DNA from: Orlajensenia leifsoniae
GTDB taxonomy: Bacteria > Actinomycetota > Actinomycetes > Actinomycetales > Microbacteriaceae
NCBI RefSeq assembly: GCF_004570845.1
Contig: NZ_SPQZ01000002.1
Location: 248,001 to 312,000, forward strand
DNA length: 64,000 nt
Reading direction: 5' to 3'
Shown one piece after another: positions 20,555-28,518 of this stretch. The position numbers were made by a program, and so were the translations under genes. The notes below the pieces were generated by a model. It worked only from the letters and a program-made list of their open reading frames with translations, did no database searches and was not told the origin of the DNA. Numbering within the stretch: position 1 is the first letter of the stretch; each line of letters begins with the position of its first letter.

Positions 20555-21091
20555 ATGCCCCACCTGCGCCGCCCACTCATCCATGCCGTCGCAGTGCTCG
20601 CGGTTGTCGGGATCCTCACCGCATGCTCCACCGGGTCACGTGCCAAGGTCCCAGTGGCGGAATCCTCAACCGCAGCAGGTGAAGCTGTCGCTTCCGATGC
20701 CGATCTGGACGCAGCGAATCAGAAAGCGTTGGACGTGTACGTGGAAGCGGAACGCGCCACCATCCCGACACTGTTGAAGATGTATCCAGGCATGTACTCG
20801 ACGGTGGACATCACCGGGTCGCTGGAAGAGCAGGACGGCACCAAGGGTCTACCTGCCGGAAAGTACTCGGTTGTCTTCTTCGACTACACGTACGCACAGG
20901 CCATGGACTGGACGGCGACATCGGAGGGTCTTGACGCCCAACGCCCAGCCATCGACACCCTCTGCGACACAACACTGTTCCCCGCCATGAAGAAGGTGGG
21001 GGTGACCGGGTCGATGAGCGTCGTCTACACATACAGCGACAATCAGAACGAGTTCGAGCCGATGTGGAGCCACACCTGCACCGACCAGTAG
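20555..21091 (+). CDS. Putative lipoprotein
   Basis: A 178-residue exported protein with a lipoprotein signal peptide: basic start MPHLRRP, hydrophobic core HAVAVLAVVGIL and lipobox LTAC with Cys about residue 24. The mature part (EAVASDADLDAANQKALDVYV, VVFFDYTYAQAMDW, MSVVYTYSDNQNEFEPMWSHTC) has no family I can name; a Cys in DTLCDTTLF and another near the C-terminus could form a disulfide. ATG 20555 follows a GAGGA site; the frame from 20492 would bury the signal. It stands between the divergent unknown gene and the tRNA cluster. Confidence 0.75.
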   Translation: MPHLRRPLIHAVAVLAVVGILTACSTGSRAKVPVAESSTAAGEAVASDADLDAANQKALDVYVEAERATIPTLLKMYPGMYSTVDITGSLEEQDGTKGLPAGKYSVVFFDYTYAQAMDWTATSEGLDAQRPAIDTLCDTTLFPAMKKVGVTGSMSVVYTYSDNQNEFEPMWSHTCTDQ

Positions 21092-21166
21092 GGCGTGCAC
21101 CCTCGCCGAAAGCTGGTTGTGGTCACGGGCCGATTTCGAAGCGTGGTGACCGGCCGGCAAATGAAG

Positions 21167-21192
21167 AACTCCCTCGGATTTCCGAGGGAGTT
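21167..21192 (-). terminator. Terminator of tRNA-Val(CAC)
   Basis: Perfect 12-bp arms 21167-21178 and 21181-21192 around TT. On the minus strand the stem is followed by a T-rich run (TTCTTCATTT), just past the tRNA 3' end. Confidence 0.85.
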
Positions 21193-21197
21193 GGGAG

Positions 21198-21270
21198 TGG
21201 GCGATACCGGACTCGAACCGATGACCTCTTCCGTGTGAAGGAAGCGCGCTACCAACTGCGCCAATCGCCC
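21198..21270 (-). tRNA. tRNA-Val (anticodon CAC)
   Basis: The cloverleaf is complete: acceptor GGGCGAT/ATCGCCC, D-arm, anticodon stem CTTCC/GGAAG around TTCACAC, and T-arm with GGTTCGAGTCC. The discriminator is A and CCA is not encoded. It is divergent from the other three tRNAs, with a TAGTAT -10 about 34 bases upstream. Confidence 0.93.
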
Positions 21271-21303
21271 ATCGCTGCAGGGTTTCCCGTGCCGCGGATA
21301 CCG

Positions 21304-21309
21304 ATACTA
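21304..21309 (-). promoter_or_regulatory. -10 element of tRNA-Val(CAC)
   Basis: TAGTAT on the minus strand, upstream of the tRNA 5' end. Confidence 0.5.
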
Positions 21310-21360
21310 GCCGACGGATGGCGGGGGACGCACATCGACGCACGGTTGACGCTGGCATGC

Positions 21361-21381
21361 AGCATCCGTTGAACGGATGCT
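21361..21381. repeat. Palindrome built from the GGATGC motif
   Basis: Arms AGCATCCGTT (21361-21370) and AACGGATGCT (21372-21381) are exact reverse complements around one G. It lies between divergent tRNA transcription units and contains one copy of the over-used GGATGC/GCATCC motif in each orientation. Confidence 0.8.
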
Positions 21382-21486
21382 CAGCTTGGACACGCCCGGA
21401 GCCTGCTCGTTTTGTATGCGGCGACGGTTTCGGTTATTGTCGTTCTTGTTGCAGAAATGCAGCAGCGAGACTGCGAGAGCAGTTAC

Positions 21487-21558
21487 GCGGATGTGGCGCA
21501 GTGGTAGCGCATCACCTTGCCAAGGTGAGGGTCGCGAGTTCGAATCTCGTCATCCGCT
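21487..21558 (+). tRNA. tRNA-Gly (anticodon GCC)
   Basis: Acceptor GCGGATG/CATCCGC, anticodon stem TCACC/GGTGA around TTGCCAA, and T-arm GAGTTCGAATCTC. Discriminator T, CCA not encoded. First of three same-strand tRNAs. Confidence 0.95.
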
Positions 21559-21609
21559 CGAAAAGGATCGGGCGCAAGCCCGGTTCATTTTCATGGAGTG
21601 AACCCGCAC

Positions 21610-21683
21610 GGTGGATTGGCCGAGAGGCGAGGCAGCGGCCTGCAAAGCCGTATACACGGGTTCGAATCCCGTATCCACCTCCA
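21610..21683 (+). tRNA. tRNA-Cys (anticodon GCA)
   Basis: Acceptor GGTGGAT/ATCCACC, anticodon stem CGGC/GCCG with loop CTGCAAA, and T-arm GGGTTCGAATCCC. Discriminator T and CCA encoded (21681-21683), unlike its neighbours. Confidence 0.93.
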
Positions 21684-21708
21684 AGTTGAGATCGCAGATC
21701 CCAGCCTT

Positions 21709-21780
21709 GGGCGATTGGCGCAGCGGTAGCGCGCTTCCCTGACACGGAAGAGGTCACTGGTTCGATCCCAGTATCGCCCA
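21709..21780 (+). tRNA. tRNA-Val (anticodon GAC)
   Basis: Acceptor GGGCGAT/ATCGCCC, anticodon stem CTTCC/GGAAG around CTGACAC, and T-arm GGTTCGATCCC. The body closely resembles the divergent Val-CAC gene, with the main difference in the anticodon loop and T-arm. Discriminator A. Confidence 0.94.
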
Positions 21781-21785
21781 CAGAC

Positions 21786-21823
21786 AAGCAGTTCGAATCC
21801 TCGGGTTCGAGCTGCTTTTTGTT
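21786..21823 (+). terminator. Terminator of the tRNA cluster
   Basis: Arms 21786-21797 and 21806-21817 with one G-T pair, then a T-run reaching TTTTTGTTT. A textbook intrinsic terminator. Confidence 0.9.
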
Positions 21824-21986
21824 TGCCCGTGAGGCGTTGGCGCACCACCTCAACAGTGGGGGTGCGTCAGCGGCTGGGGTCGTCGGCGGGCTGACATAGA
21901 CTTTCCCCGCGAGCCGCCGCTCGATCCGTTTCCGCACCGCCGCGGCGGAGTCGCGAAGTGGCCGGCCTCAGTCGAAGGAGGCACCG

Positions 21987-24917
21987 ATGGCGGGGTTCGC
22001 GTCATGGTTGTTCGGCCTTCCCGCGCAGCAGCCGGCCGAGTACCGCAAGCTCACCCGCATCCGCGAGCGTGTCTATACGACCGTCGCCGAGCTGACGGCG
22101 GAGATCGTGCGCTCGCCCGAGCCGATCCCGTTCGCCGAGCTCGATCGCTCGGCGTTCAGGCCGCTGAAGCCCGGGACGCACTGGGGCAAGGTGTTCGACT
22201 GCGCCTGGCTGCGCATCACGGGCGAGGTGCCCAGCGGAGCCGAGAACGCCGTCCTGCTGCTCGGCATCCGCGGCGAGGGGCTCGTTCACTCCGCCGAAGG
22301 CGAGCTGCTCGACTCGGTGAGCACGGTGTTCCAGCAGGGCGACCTGCCGCAGAGCGGCGGGCAGTACCGGCCCGTGCGGAACGTCGACCTGAGCACCGGC
22401 GATGTCGAAATCTACGCCGACGTCACCTACAACGGCTGGATCCTCTACGAAGTAGGTCGAGCCGTGTACCACGGCGCCCGGCTCGCCACCCGCGACGACG
22501 AGGCCTACGCCCTCTACTACGACTACCTCACCCTCGTGGTGCTCGCCGGGGCGACCGACGATGCCACGCTCGAGAAAGAGGTGCGGCGGGCTCTCGCCGC
22601 CGCCTACGCCCGCTTCGATGCCGGAGATGTCGCCGGCGCCCGCGCCGTGCTCGCCGATCAGCTGGCGCGGCCATCGACGAGCGACTTCGTCTACAGTGCC
22701 GTCGGCCACGGCCACCTCGACATGGCGTGGCTCTGGCCGCTGCGCGAGACCCGGCGCAAGTCGGCCCGCACCTACGTGCGGGCGCTGAACACGATCGACC
22801 AGCGGGACGACTACATCTACGGCACCAGCCAGCCGCAGCAGATGGCGTGGACGAAGGAGCGGCATCCGGCCCTCTTCGAACGGATGGGGCAGGCCGTCGC
22901 ATCCGGACGCCTCGAGTTGCAGGGCTCCTTCTGGGTCGAACCCGACACGAACCTGCCGTCGGGGGAGTCGCTGGTGCGCCAGGCGACCGTGGGCCGGCGC
23001 TTCCTGCAGGACGAGTTCGGGCTGACGGACGAGCAGCTGCGCCTGTGCTGGCTGCCCGACACGTTCGGCTACAACGGCAACCTGCCGCAGATCCTCCGCG
23101 GAGCCGGCATGGACTGGTTCCAGACCATCAAGCTGGCGTGGAACAAGGTCAACGACTTCCCGCACCGCACCTTCCACTGGCAGGGCATCGACGGCTCGAG
23201 CGTGCTCGTGCACATGCCGCCCGAGGGCGATTACAACAGCCGCGGCGCGGCCGACAACCTGCTCACCGGGCTCGCCAAGTACCCCGAGCGGGCCCTGAAC
23301 ACGGCGCTGCTCGTCTACGGCTCGGGCGACGGCGGTGGTGGGCCCAACGAGATCCATCACGAGGTCACCCGGCGCGAGCAGAGCCTGCGCGGGCTTCCGA
23401 AGGTGGAGTACTCCTCGGCCGGGGACTTCTTCCGTGCCCTCGAGAAGCGCGACGTCGCCCACACCCACGTCGGCGAGCTCTACCTCGAGACCCATCAGGG
23501 CACGTACACGACGCAGGCGCAGATCAAGCGCCACAACCGGCTGGTGGAGCGGAAGCTCCACGAGGTCGAGGCGCTGGCCGTGCTCGTCGGAGACGACAGT
23601 CGGCCCGTGCTCGAGGAGCACTGGCGCGAGGTGCTGTTGAACCAGTTCCACGACATCATCCCCGGCTCGTCGATCGCTCGCGTGAACCGTGAGGCCATCG
23701 CCACCTACGAGCGCATCGAGCGCGAGCTCGACGCCTACGCCGACGTCCTCGTCGCCCAGCTCCCGAGGCGCGACGACGAGGCCACCGCGCTGAATCTCAC
23801 CAGCCTGCCGCGCGACGAGCACGTGAAGGTCGACGGCTCCTGGCACCGGGCGGTGGTGCCGCCGTATGCGGCCGCTGCGCTGACGCCCGCCGGTGACTTC
23901 TTCGAGCTCGCATTCACAGCCGACACGCTGAGCAACGGCATCCTGACCCTTCGTTTCGACGACACGGGAACCATCGTGTCGTGCCTGGATGCCACCGGTT
24001 CGGAGCACGCGGGCGACGGTCTCAACAGGCTCGTCGTGCACAAGGACCCGTACGTGTGGCCGTTCAACGCCTGGGACATCAACCCCGACTACGTGAAGAG
24101 GGCGCCGCGGGTGCTGAAGGTCACGAGGGTCGAGAGCTTCGTCGACGGCGCGACCGTCGTGCGGCGGCAGCTCTACCGTGGTCGCACCGTGACGGTCGAA
24201 CAGCGCGTCGTGCTCGAGGTGGGCAGCGACGTCGTGCGCTTCGAGACCATCGTCGAATGGCAGGAGCGGCACCGGATGCTCCGGGCCGAGTTCCGGCCGG
24301 CCCACTTCGGCGACTCCGTGAAGTGCGAGATCCAGTTCGGCCACATCGAGCGGGTGACGACCGAGCGCGACTCCGTCGAGGCGGCGCAGTTCGAGGTGTG
24401 CGCGCACAAGTGGATCGCCACCGAGGACGCCAGCGGTGGATTCGCCCTGCTCAACGACAGCAAGTACGGGCACCGAGCCAAGAACGGCCTGCTGAGCCTC
24501 AACCTGCTGCGTGCTCCCACCTACCCCGACAAGACCGCCGACCGCGGTCGGCACCGCTTCACCTACGCGTTCTGCCCGTTCGAGAAAGACGACATCGAGA
24601 AGGTCGTCCGTGAGGGCTACAGGCTCAACAACCCCCTGCGCATCACGGACGGCGCAGCCTTCGACAGTCTCGCGACGGTGACGGATGCCGCCGTCATCGT
24701 CGAGACCGTCAAGCGCGCGGAGCAGGGCGACGGAGTCGTGCTCCGCCTCTACGAGAGCCTCGGGCGCGCCACCACGACGCAACTCCGGGTGAGCCTGCCG
24801 CATGGTGCCGCCCACGAGACCGACCTGCTCGAACGGCCCACGGCCGACACCGACCTCGCGCGGCTGGAGTTCCGACCGTTCGAGATCAAGACCATCCTGC
24901 TGGAGCCCGCCCCATGA
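21987..24917 (+). CDS. GH38 alpha-mannosidase
   Basis: A 976-residue retaining alpha-mannosidase acting on mannosides, probably intracellular because no signal peptide is seen. The zinc-site motif GHGHLDMAWLWPLRE starts near residue 238, and the nucleophile Asp is in CWLPDTFGYNGNLPQIL (about 357). Middle-domain and C-terminal beta regions follow, with HTHVGELYLETHQGTYTTQA and LNQFHDIIPGSSI. The ATG follows GAAGGAGG. The stop overlaps the symporter ATG (ATGA), so hydrolysis and uptake of a mannose-containing sugar are coupled. No LacI- or GntR-type regulator is adjacent. Confidence 0.95.
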   Translation: MAGFASWLFGLPAQQPAEYRKLTRIRERVYTTVAELTAEIVRSPEPIPFAELDRSAFRPLKPGTHWGKVFDCAWLRITGEVPSGAENAVLLLGIRGEGLVHSAEGELLDSVSTVFQQGDLPQSGGQYRPVRNVDLSTGDVEIYADVTYNGWILYEVGRAVYHGARLATRDDEAYALYYDYLTLVVLAGATDDATLEKEVRRALAAAYARFDAGDVAGARAVLADQLARPSTSDFVYSAVGHGHLDMAWLWPLRETRRKSARTYVRALNTIDQRDDYIYGTSQPQQMAWTKERHPALFERMGQAVASGRLELQGSFWVEPDTNLPSGESLVRQATVGRRFLQDEFGLTDEQLRLCWLPDTFGYNGNLPQILRGAGMDWFQTIKLAWNKVNDFPHRTFHWQGIDGSSVLVHMPPEGDYNSRGAADNLLTGLAKYPERALNTALLVYGSGDGGGGPNEIHHEVTRREQSLRGLPKVEYSSAGDFFRALEKRDVAHTHVGELYLETHQGTYTTQAQIKRHNRLVERKLHEVEALAVLVGDDSRPVLEEHWREVLLNQFHDIIPGSSIARVNREAIATYERIERELDAYADVLVAQLPRRDDEATALNLTSLPRDEHVKVDGSWHRAVVPPYAAAALTPAGDFFELAFTADTLSNGILTLRFDDTGTIVSCLDATGSEHAGDGLNRLVVHKDPYVWPFNAWDINPDYVKRAPRVLKVTRVESFVDGATVVRRQLYRGRTVTVEQRVVLEVGSDVVRFETIVEWQERHRMLRAEFRPAHFGDSVKCEIQFGHIERVTTERDSVEAAQFEVCAHKWIATEDASGGFALLNDSKYGHRAKNGLLSLNLLRAPTYPDKTADRGRHRFTYAFCPFEKDDIEKVVREGYRLNNPLRITDGAAFDSLATVTDAAVIVETVKRAEQGDGVVLRLYESLGRATTTQLRVSLPHGAAHETDLLERPTADTDLARLEFRPFEIKTILLEPAP

Positions 24918-26269
24918 CAGTCACCGCAGATCAGACCGCCACACCGGCGATCCCGCTGCGCACCCAGAGCCTCGCCGTCGTCACCGCCGGTTTCGGGCAG
25001 AACATCGTGCTCACCACGGTCTCGACGTTCATCCTCGTCTACCTGCTGCAGTACGCGGGCATCAGCACCGCCGGGCTCGCCGTGGTCACCATCATCATCA
25101 CGGTCTCGAAGATCATCGACGCGATCCTCGACCCGGTGATGGGCAGCATCATCGACATGACGCGGACCCGCTGGGGCAAGCTCCGGCCGTACATCCTGTT
25201 CTCCGCGGCGCCGGTGGCCCTGCTCTCCGGGCTGCTGTTCACCATCCCCGACGTCGCCGAGCCGCTCAAGCTCGTCTACTTCGGCGTCTGCTACATGCTC
25301 TGGAGCCTCGCCTACACGGTCTGCGACGTGCCGTTCTGGGGGCTCATCGGCTCGGCGTTCACCGACCCTGCAGCGCGCACCCGCGTGATCGGGATGGTGC
25401 GGGCGTTCGGCGCGATCGCCCTCGGGCTCGCGACACTCGGGATGCCGTGGCTCGCCCGCCTGTTGAGCTTCGGTCCCGAGACCACGAGTGCCGGCTGGTC
25501 TCTCGCCGTGTTCATCACCTCGATCCTCGGCATGGGCGTCTTCCTCCTCGCCTTCTTCTTCACCCGCGAACGCCAGACCACGGCGGCATCCACCGGCCTC
25601 ACCATGCGTCAGCTGCTGTCGACGCTGGTGCACAACACGCCGCTGCTCATGGTGCTGCTCGGCTCGGTGCTCGGCTTCGGACGCTTCATCGTGCAGGCGG
25701 GCGGTGCGGTGTTCGTGGTGATCGCCTACGGCAACGAGGGAACCTTCACACTCGTCGGTGCCGCCATCATCCTCGGCATGGTGATCTCCTCCTTCACCAC
25801 GCCGCTGCTGCTGCGCCGCACGTCCGCACGCACGCTCGTCGTGGTGAGCACCCTGATCGCCGCCGTGCTGTACGCGGCGATGTACCTAGTCGGCTACTCG
25901 AACCTCGTTGCCATCCTCGTGTTCATCTTCCTGACCGGGCTCACCCTGGGCATCTTCCTCGTCACCCAGGCGACCATGATCGCGGACTCGGTCGACGACG
26001 CTGAGCGCCGCCTCGGGGTGCGCAACGACGGCATCTCCTTCGCCGGGCTCACGTTCGCCTCGAAGATCATGAACGCTCTCGCGGTTCTCGTCTTCGGCGT
26101 GTTCGTCGTCTTCGCGGGCTACGAGGCCGGCGTGGACGTCACGGACTCGATGCAGAACACGGTCTTCGCTGCGATCACGTTGGTGCCGGCAGTGAGCTGC
26201 CTGATCTCGGTGATCCCCTTCCTGTTTTACCGGGTGGGCGGATCGGCGGCATCCGTGAGCCCCGAGTGA
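24914..26269 (+). CDS. GPH-family sugar:cation symporter
   Basis: A 451-residue major-facilitator-type permease with about 12 helices. The loop DPVMGSIIDMTRTRWGKLRPYILF is the glycoside-pentoside-hexuronide symporter signature. AERRLGVRNDGISFAG in the C-terminal half is also family-typical. It overlaps the mannosidase by four bases and probably imports its substrate, such as a mannobioside or other small mannoside. Substrate and coupling ion are inferred from family and context. It converges on the metallophosphoesterase with a 24-base gap. Confidence 0.9.
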   Translation: MTVTADQTATPAIPLRTQSLAVVTAGFGQNIVLTTVSTFILVYLLQYAGISTAGLAVVTIIITVSKIIDAILDPVMGSIIDMTRTRWGKLRPYILFSAAPVALLSGLLFTIPDVAEPLKLVYFGVCYMLWSLAYTVCDVPFWGLIGSAFTDPAARTRVIGMVRAFGAIALGLATLGMPWLARLLSFGPETTSAGWSLAVFITSILGMGVFLLAFFFTRERQTTAASTGLTMRQLLSTLVHNTPLLMVLLGSVLGFGRFIVQAGGAVFVVIAYGNEGTFTLVGAAIILGMVISSFTTPLLLRRTSARTLVVVSTLIAAVLYAAMYLVGYSNLVAILVFIFLTGLTLGIFLVTQATMIADSVDDAERRLGVRNDGISFAGLTFASKIMNALAVLVFGVFVVFAGYEAGVDVTDSMQNTVFAAITLVPAVSCLISVIPFLFYRVGGSAASVSPE

Positions 26270-26293
26270 TCCGCTGACACCTCGCCGACCGCG

Positions 26294-28228
26294 TCACGGA
26301 GCACGCATCAGGTAGTCGTCGACCGACAGCACGACCGGGGCGTTCGTGGCCGAGCTGGACACGTAGGTGCTCACTCCCGTCGACCCGGCCGCTTGGAGCG
26401 GTCCGGTCGAGTCCGTGATCGAGCGGTGCCAGACCGAGGGCTCCGGTGTACCCGACTCCCAGATCCTGGCCTGGATCGTCGTCGGCGAGGTTCCGGTGAC
26501 CCGCATCCGAACGAGCAGTTGGTCGCCAGCGGCGAACGCGACTCCGGGAACGAGCACGGCCGCCTGGATCGTGGCGCCGACGCCGATGGGGTTCTCCCGT
26601 GTCAGCGCGAGCGTCACTTGACCCGTCGACTTGATGATGGCCTGCGCCCGGTAGGAGCCCACACCGACGATGCGGCGACCGTGCGTCACGATGTAGATGC
26701 CGCCGCCCGTCGCCGGCTTGTCCGCCGAGATCCGGTAGAGCAAGTCGGTCGTCGTCGAGGTTGCTGATGGCAGGTAGGCGTCCAGGGTTCCGCCCGCCTT
26801 CGCATGGCGGATGACGCCGACGCCCCCGGCCACCTGGAAGGCCGTGGACGCACCGCTCAAGGTCCACGCTCCGCCGGTGTCCGCAGTCCCGAACCCGTTC
26901 GCGACGGTGCGTGCGAAGGCGTCGGAGGCGTAGGTGATCGGCCCGCCGGGCAGGGAGACGGTCACCGGATGCGTGACGGTGTTCACCGCTCCGTCGTCAT
27001 CGGTGACGGTCAGCGAGATCGTGTAGGTGCCGGATACGGCGTAGCTGTGCGTGGCGATCGTCCCGGTGCCGGTCGTGCCGTCCCCGAAGTTCCAGGCGCT
27101 GGACGCGATGGTGCCGTCGGAATCGGTCGAGGAGGAGGCATCCGCTGTGCAGGCGAGGTCGGTGCAGTTCGCCGTGAATGCGGCGACGGGGGATTCGTTC
27201 GGGGTCGAGGATCCCTGACGGATGACGAACGCGTCGGAGTAGTTCGCGCCGGCGGCGGGCTGGAAGCCGGCACTCAGCTGGGTCGCATCCGCCGTGACGA
27301 GCAGGGAGCCCCAGGTGGGCGAGGAGTTGAGGCCCGATGAGGCGGCGAAGTATTGGGCCTCGGAATCCGAGGCGGAGACGTCTCGCAACGGAGTTCCGCC
27401 GGTGCCGACGGTGGCGAACACGGTGCCGGCGCCAGCGGCGAGGTCGTTGTCGGGGTCGGCCACGCAGGCTGCGGTGTACGTACCGGGCACCAACGCCGAG
27501 CAGCCGCCGCGCAGAGCGAGTTGCTTGGTTCGTTGGTAGAGGTGCTCGTGTCCGTTGAGGACCAGGTCGACGCGCTTGCTGATCAGGAGATTCGTGAGAT
27601 CTGCCGTGTCGCAGGAGTACTGCCCGAGGGACAGACACGGTTTGTGAGCGCTGACCACCACCCAGGGGATGCCGGCTGCCCTCGCGCTGTCGATGGCCGC
27701 AGCAGTCCACTGGTAGCGGGCGGAGCCTGCGGCGTAGGTCCACAGGCCGTCGGGGAAGGTCAGCCCGGGCGAGATCTGGATGAACCGCACGAGAGGTGTC
27801 TGCTGGGGGACGTCGACGTAGTACTGGCGCCCGTAGGTCCCGATGGCTCCGGGCAACTGGTTCGGGAGGCAGGCCGAGAAGCTGTCGATGTTCCCGTTGA
27901 GACCGTTGCTCTCGTGGTTTCCCGCGACGAGTTCGAAGGGGAATCCTGCGCCGGTTCGGCTGGTCACGTAGTCGCACCACACCTGTTCGGGATCACTCGT
28001 GTAGGCGAGGTCGCCGAGCGCCAGGTGCAGGTCGGGCCCGATCGAGTCGATCTGGTTCAGGACGGCCGATGTCTGGGTGGTCGAGTTGAGGTCGCCCGAG
28101 GCGGTGAAGCTCACCGAGCTCGCCGTCGTCGGCGCGATCTCGGCGGGTTGCACCCCGGTGGCGACCAGCAATCCTGCTGCCAGCGCTGCGCCGGCGAAAC
28201 CCGCGGTGAACGATCGTGATGCACTCAT
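26294..28228 (-). CDS. Secreted metallophosphoesterase with PKD domain
   Basis: The 644-residue product starts with a signal peptide (RSFTAGFAGAALAAGLLVATG). A calcineurin-like phosphoesterase domain follows: GDLAYTSD, VAGNHESNG, VVVSAHKP and LVLNGHEHLYQR, the usual metal ligands. A PKD domain (CTADASSSTDSDGTIASSAW, SYAVSGTYTISLTVTDDDG) and a C-terminal beta-rich module of about 200 residues complete it. It has no cell-wall anchor or TAT motif. ATG 28228 with AAGGAG upstream is chosen over the longer frame. It is likely a secreted purple-acid-phosphatase-like or nucleotidase enzyme; the substrate is unknown. Confidence 0.88.
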   Translation of the reverse strand: MSASRSFTAGFAGAALAAGLLVATGVQPAEIAPTTASSVSFTASGDLNSTTQTSAVLNQIDSIGPDLHLALGDLAYTSDPEQVWCDYVTSRTGAGFPFELVAGNHESNGLNGNIDSFSACLPNQLPGAIGTYGRQYYVDVPQQTPLVRFIQISPGLTFPDGLWTYAAGSARYQWTAAAIDSARAAGIPWVVVSAHKPCLSLGQYSCDTADLTNLLISKRVDLVLNGHEHLYQRTKQLALRGGCSALVPGTYTAACVADPDNDLAAGAGTVFATVGTGGTPLRDVSASDSEAQYFAASSGLNSSPTWGSLLVTADATQLSAGFQPAAGANYSDAFVIRQGSSTPNESPVAAFTANCTDLACTADASSSTDSDGTIASSAWNFGDGTTGTGTIATHSYAVSGTYTISLTVTDDDGAVNTVTHPVTVSLPGGPITYASDAFARTVANGFGTADTGGAWTLSGASTAFQVAGGVGVIRHAKAGGTLDAYLPSATSTTTDLLYRISADKPATGGGIYIVTHGRRIVGVGSYRAQAIIKSTGQVTLALTRENPIGVGATIQAAVLVPGVAFAAGDQLLVRMRVTGTSPTTIQARIWESGTPEPSVWHRSITDSTGPLQAAGSTGVSTYVSSSATNAPVVLSVDDYLMRAP

Positions 28229-28518
28229 GCGATGCTCCTTGCACGTCGGGAAGAGTTCGTGGCAAGGCGACTGCGCGCCGATCCTCGTCGATCGGCATCT
28301 CGGGCGTCTTTCCTGCAGGATAGACCTCCCGGGACCGCGCCGACAGGGGAACTCGTGGAGATCGGGCGGATCCGATGGCCTCCTGCCGCATGTTGTCCGC
28401 ACGTTTCGGATCGGTGAACATCTCGTGGAGGATGGGCGCACCACCCTTGTCGCCCAGCGCTCGGGGGCGCAGACTGACGCACGACCGATCGATCTGGATT
28501 CGCGTTGCGGGGGACTCC
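28229..28518. other. Divergent intergenic region
   Basis: This 290-base gap separates the secreted phosphoesterase and the secreted Ig-like protein, which are transcribed away from each other. I see no convincing ORF with coding signs, RNA, or repeat. It presumably holds both promoters, but no -10/-35 pair stands out. Shared control of the two secreted proteins is possible. Confidence 0.5.

Noticed and set aside
21198-21823. tRNA cluster as an integration site
   Set aside because: No integrase, no direct repeat of a tRNA 3' end and no abrupt composition change were seen. Repeated T-arm sequences reflect tRNA similarity only.
22002-24815. A minus-strand open frame of 937 codons
   Set aside because: It mirrors the GH38 mannosidase, whose motifs are intact. 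The antisense product is compositionally typical of a shadow.
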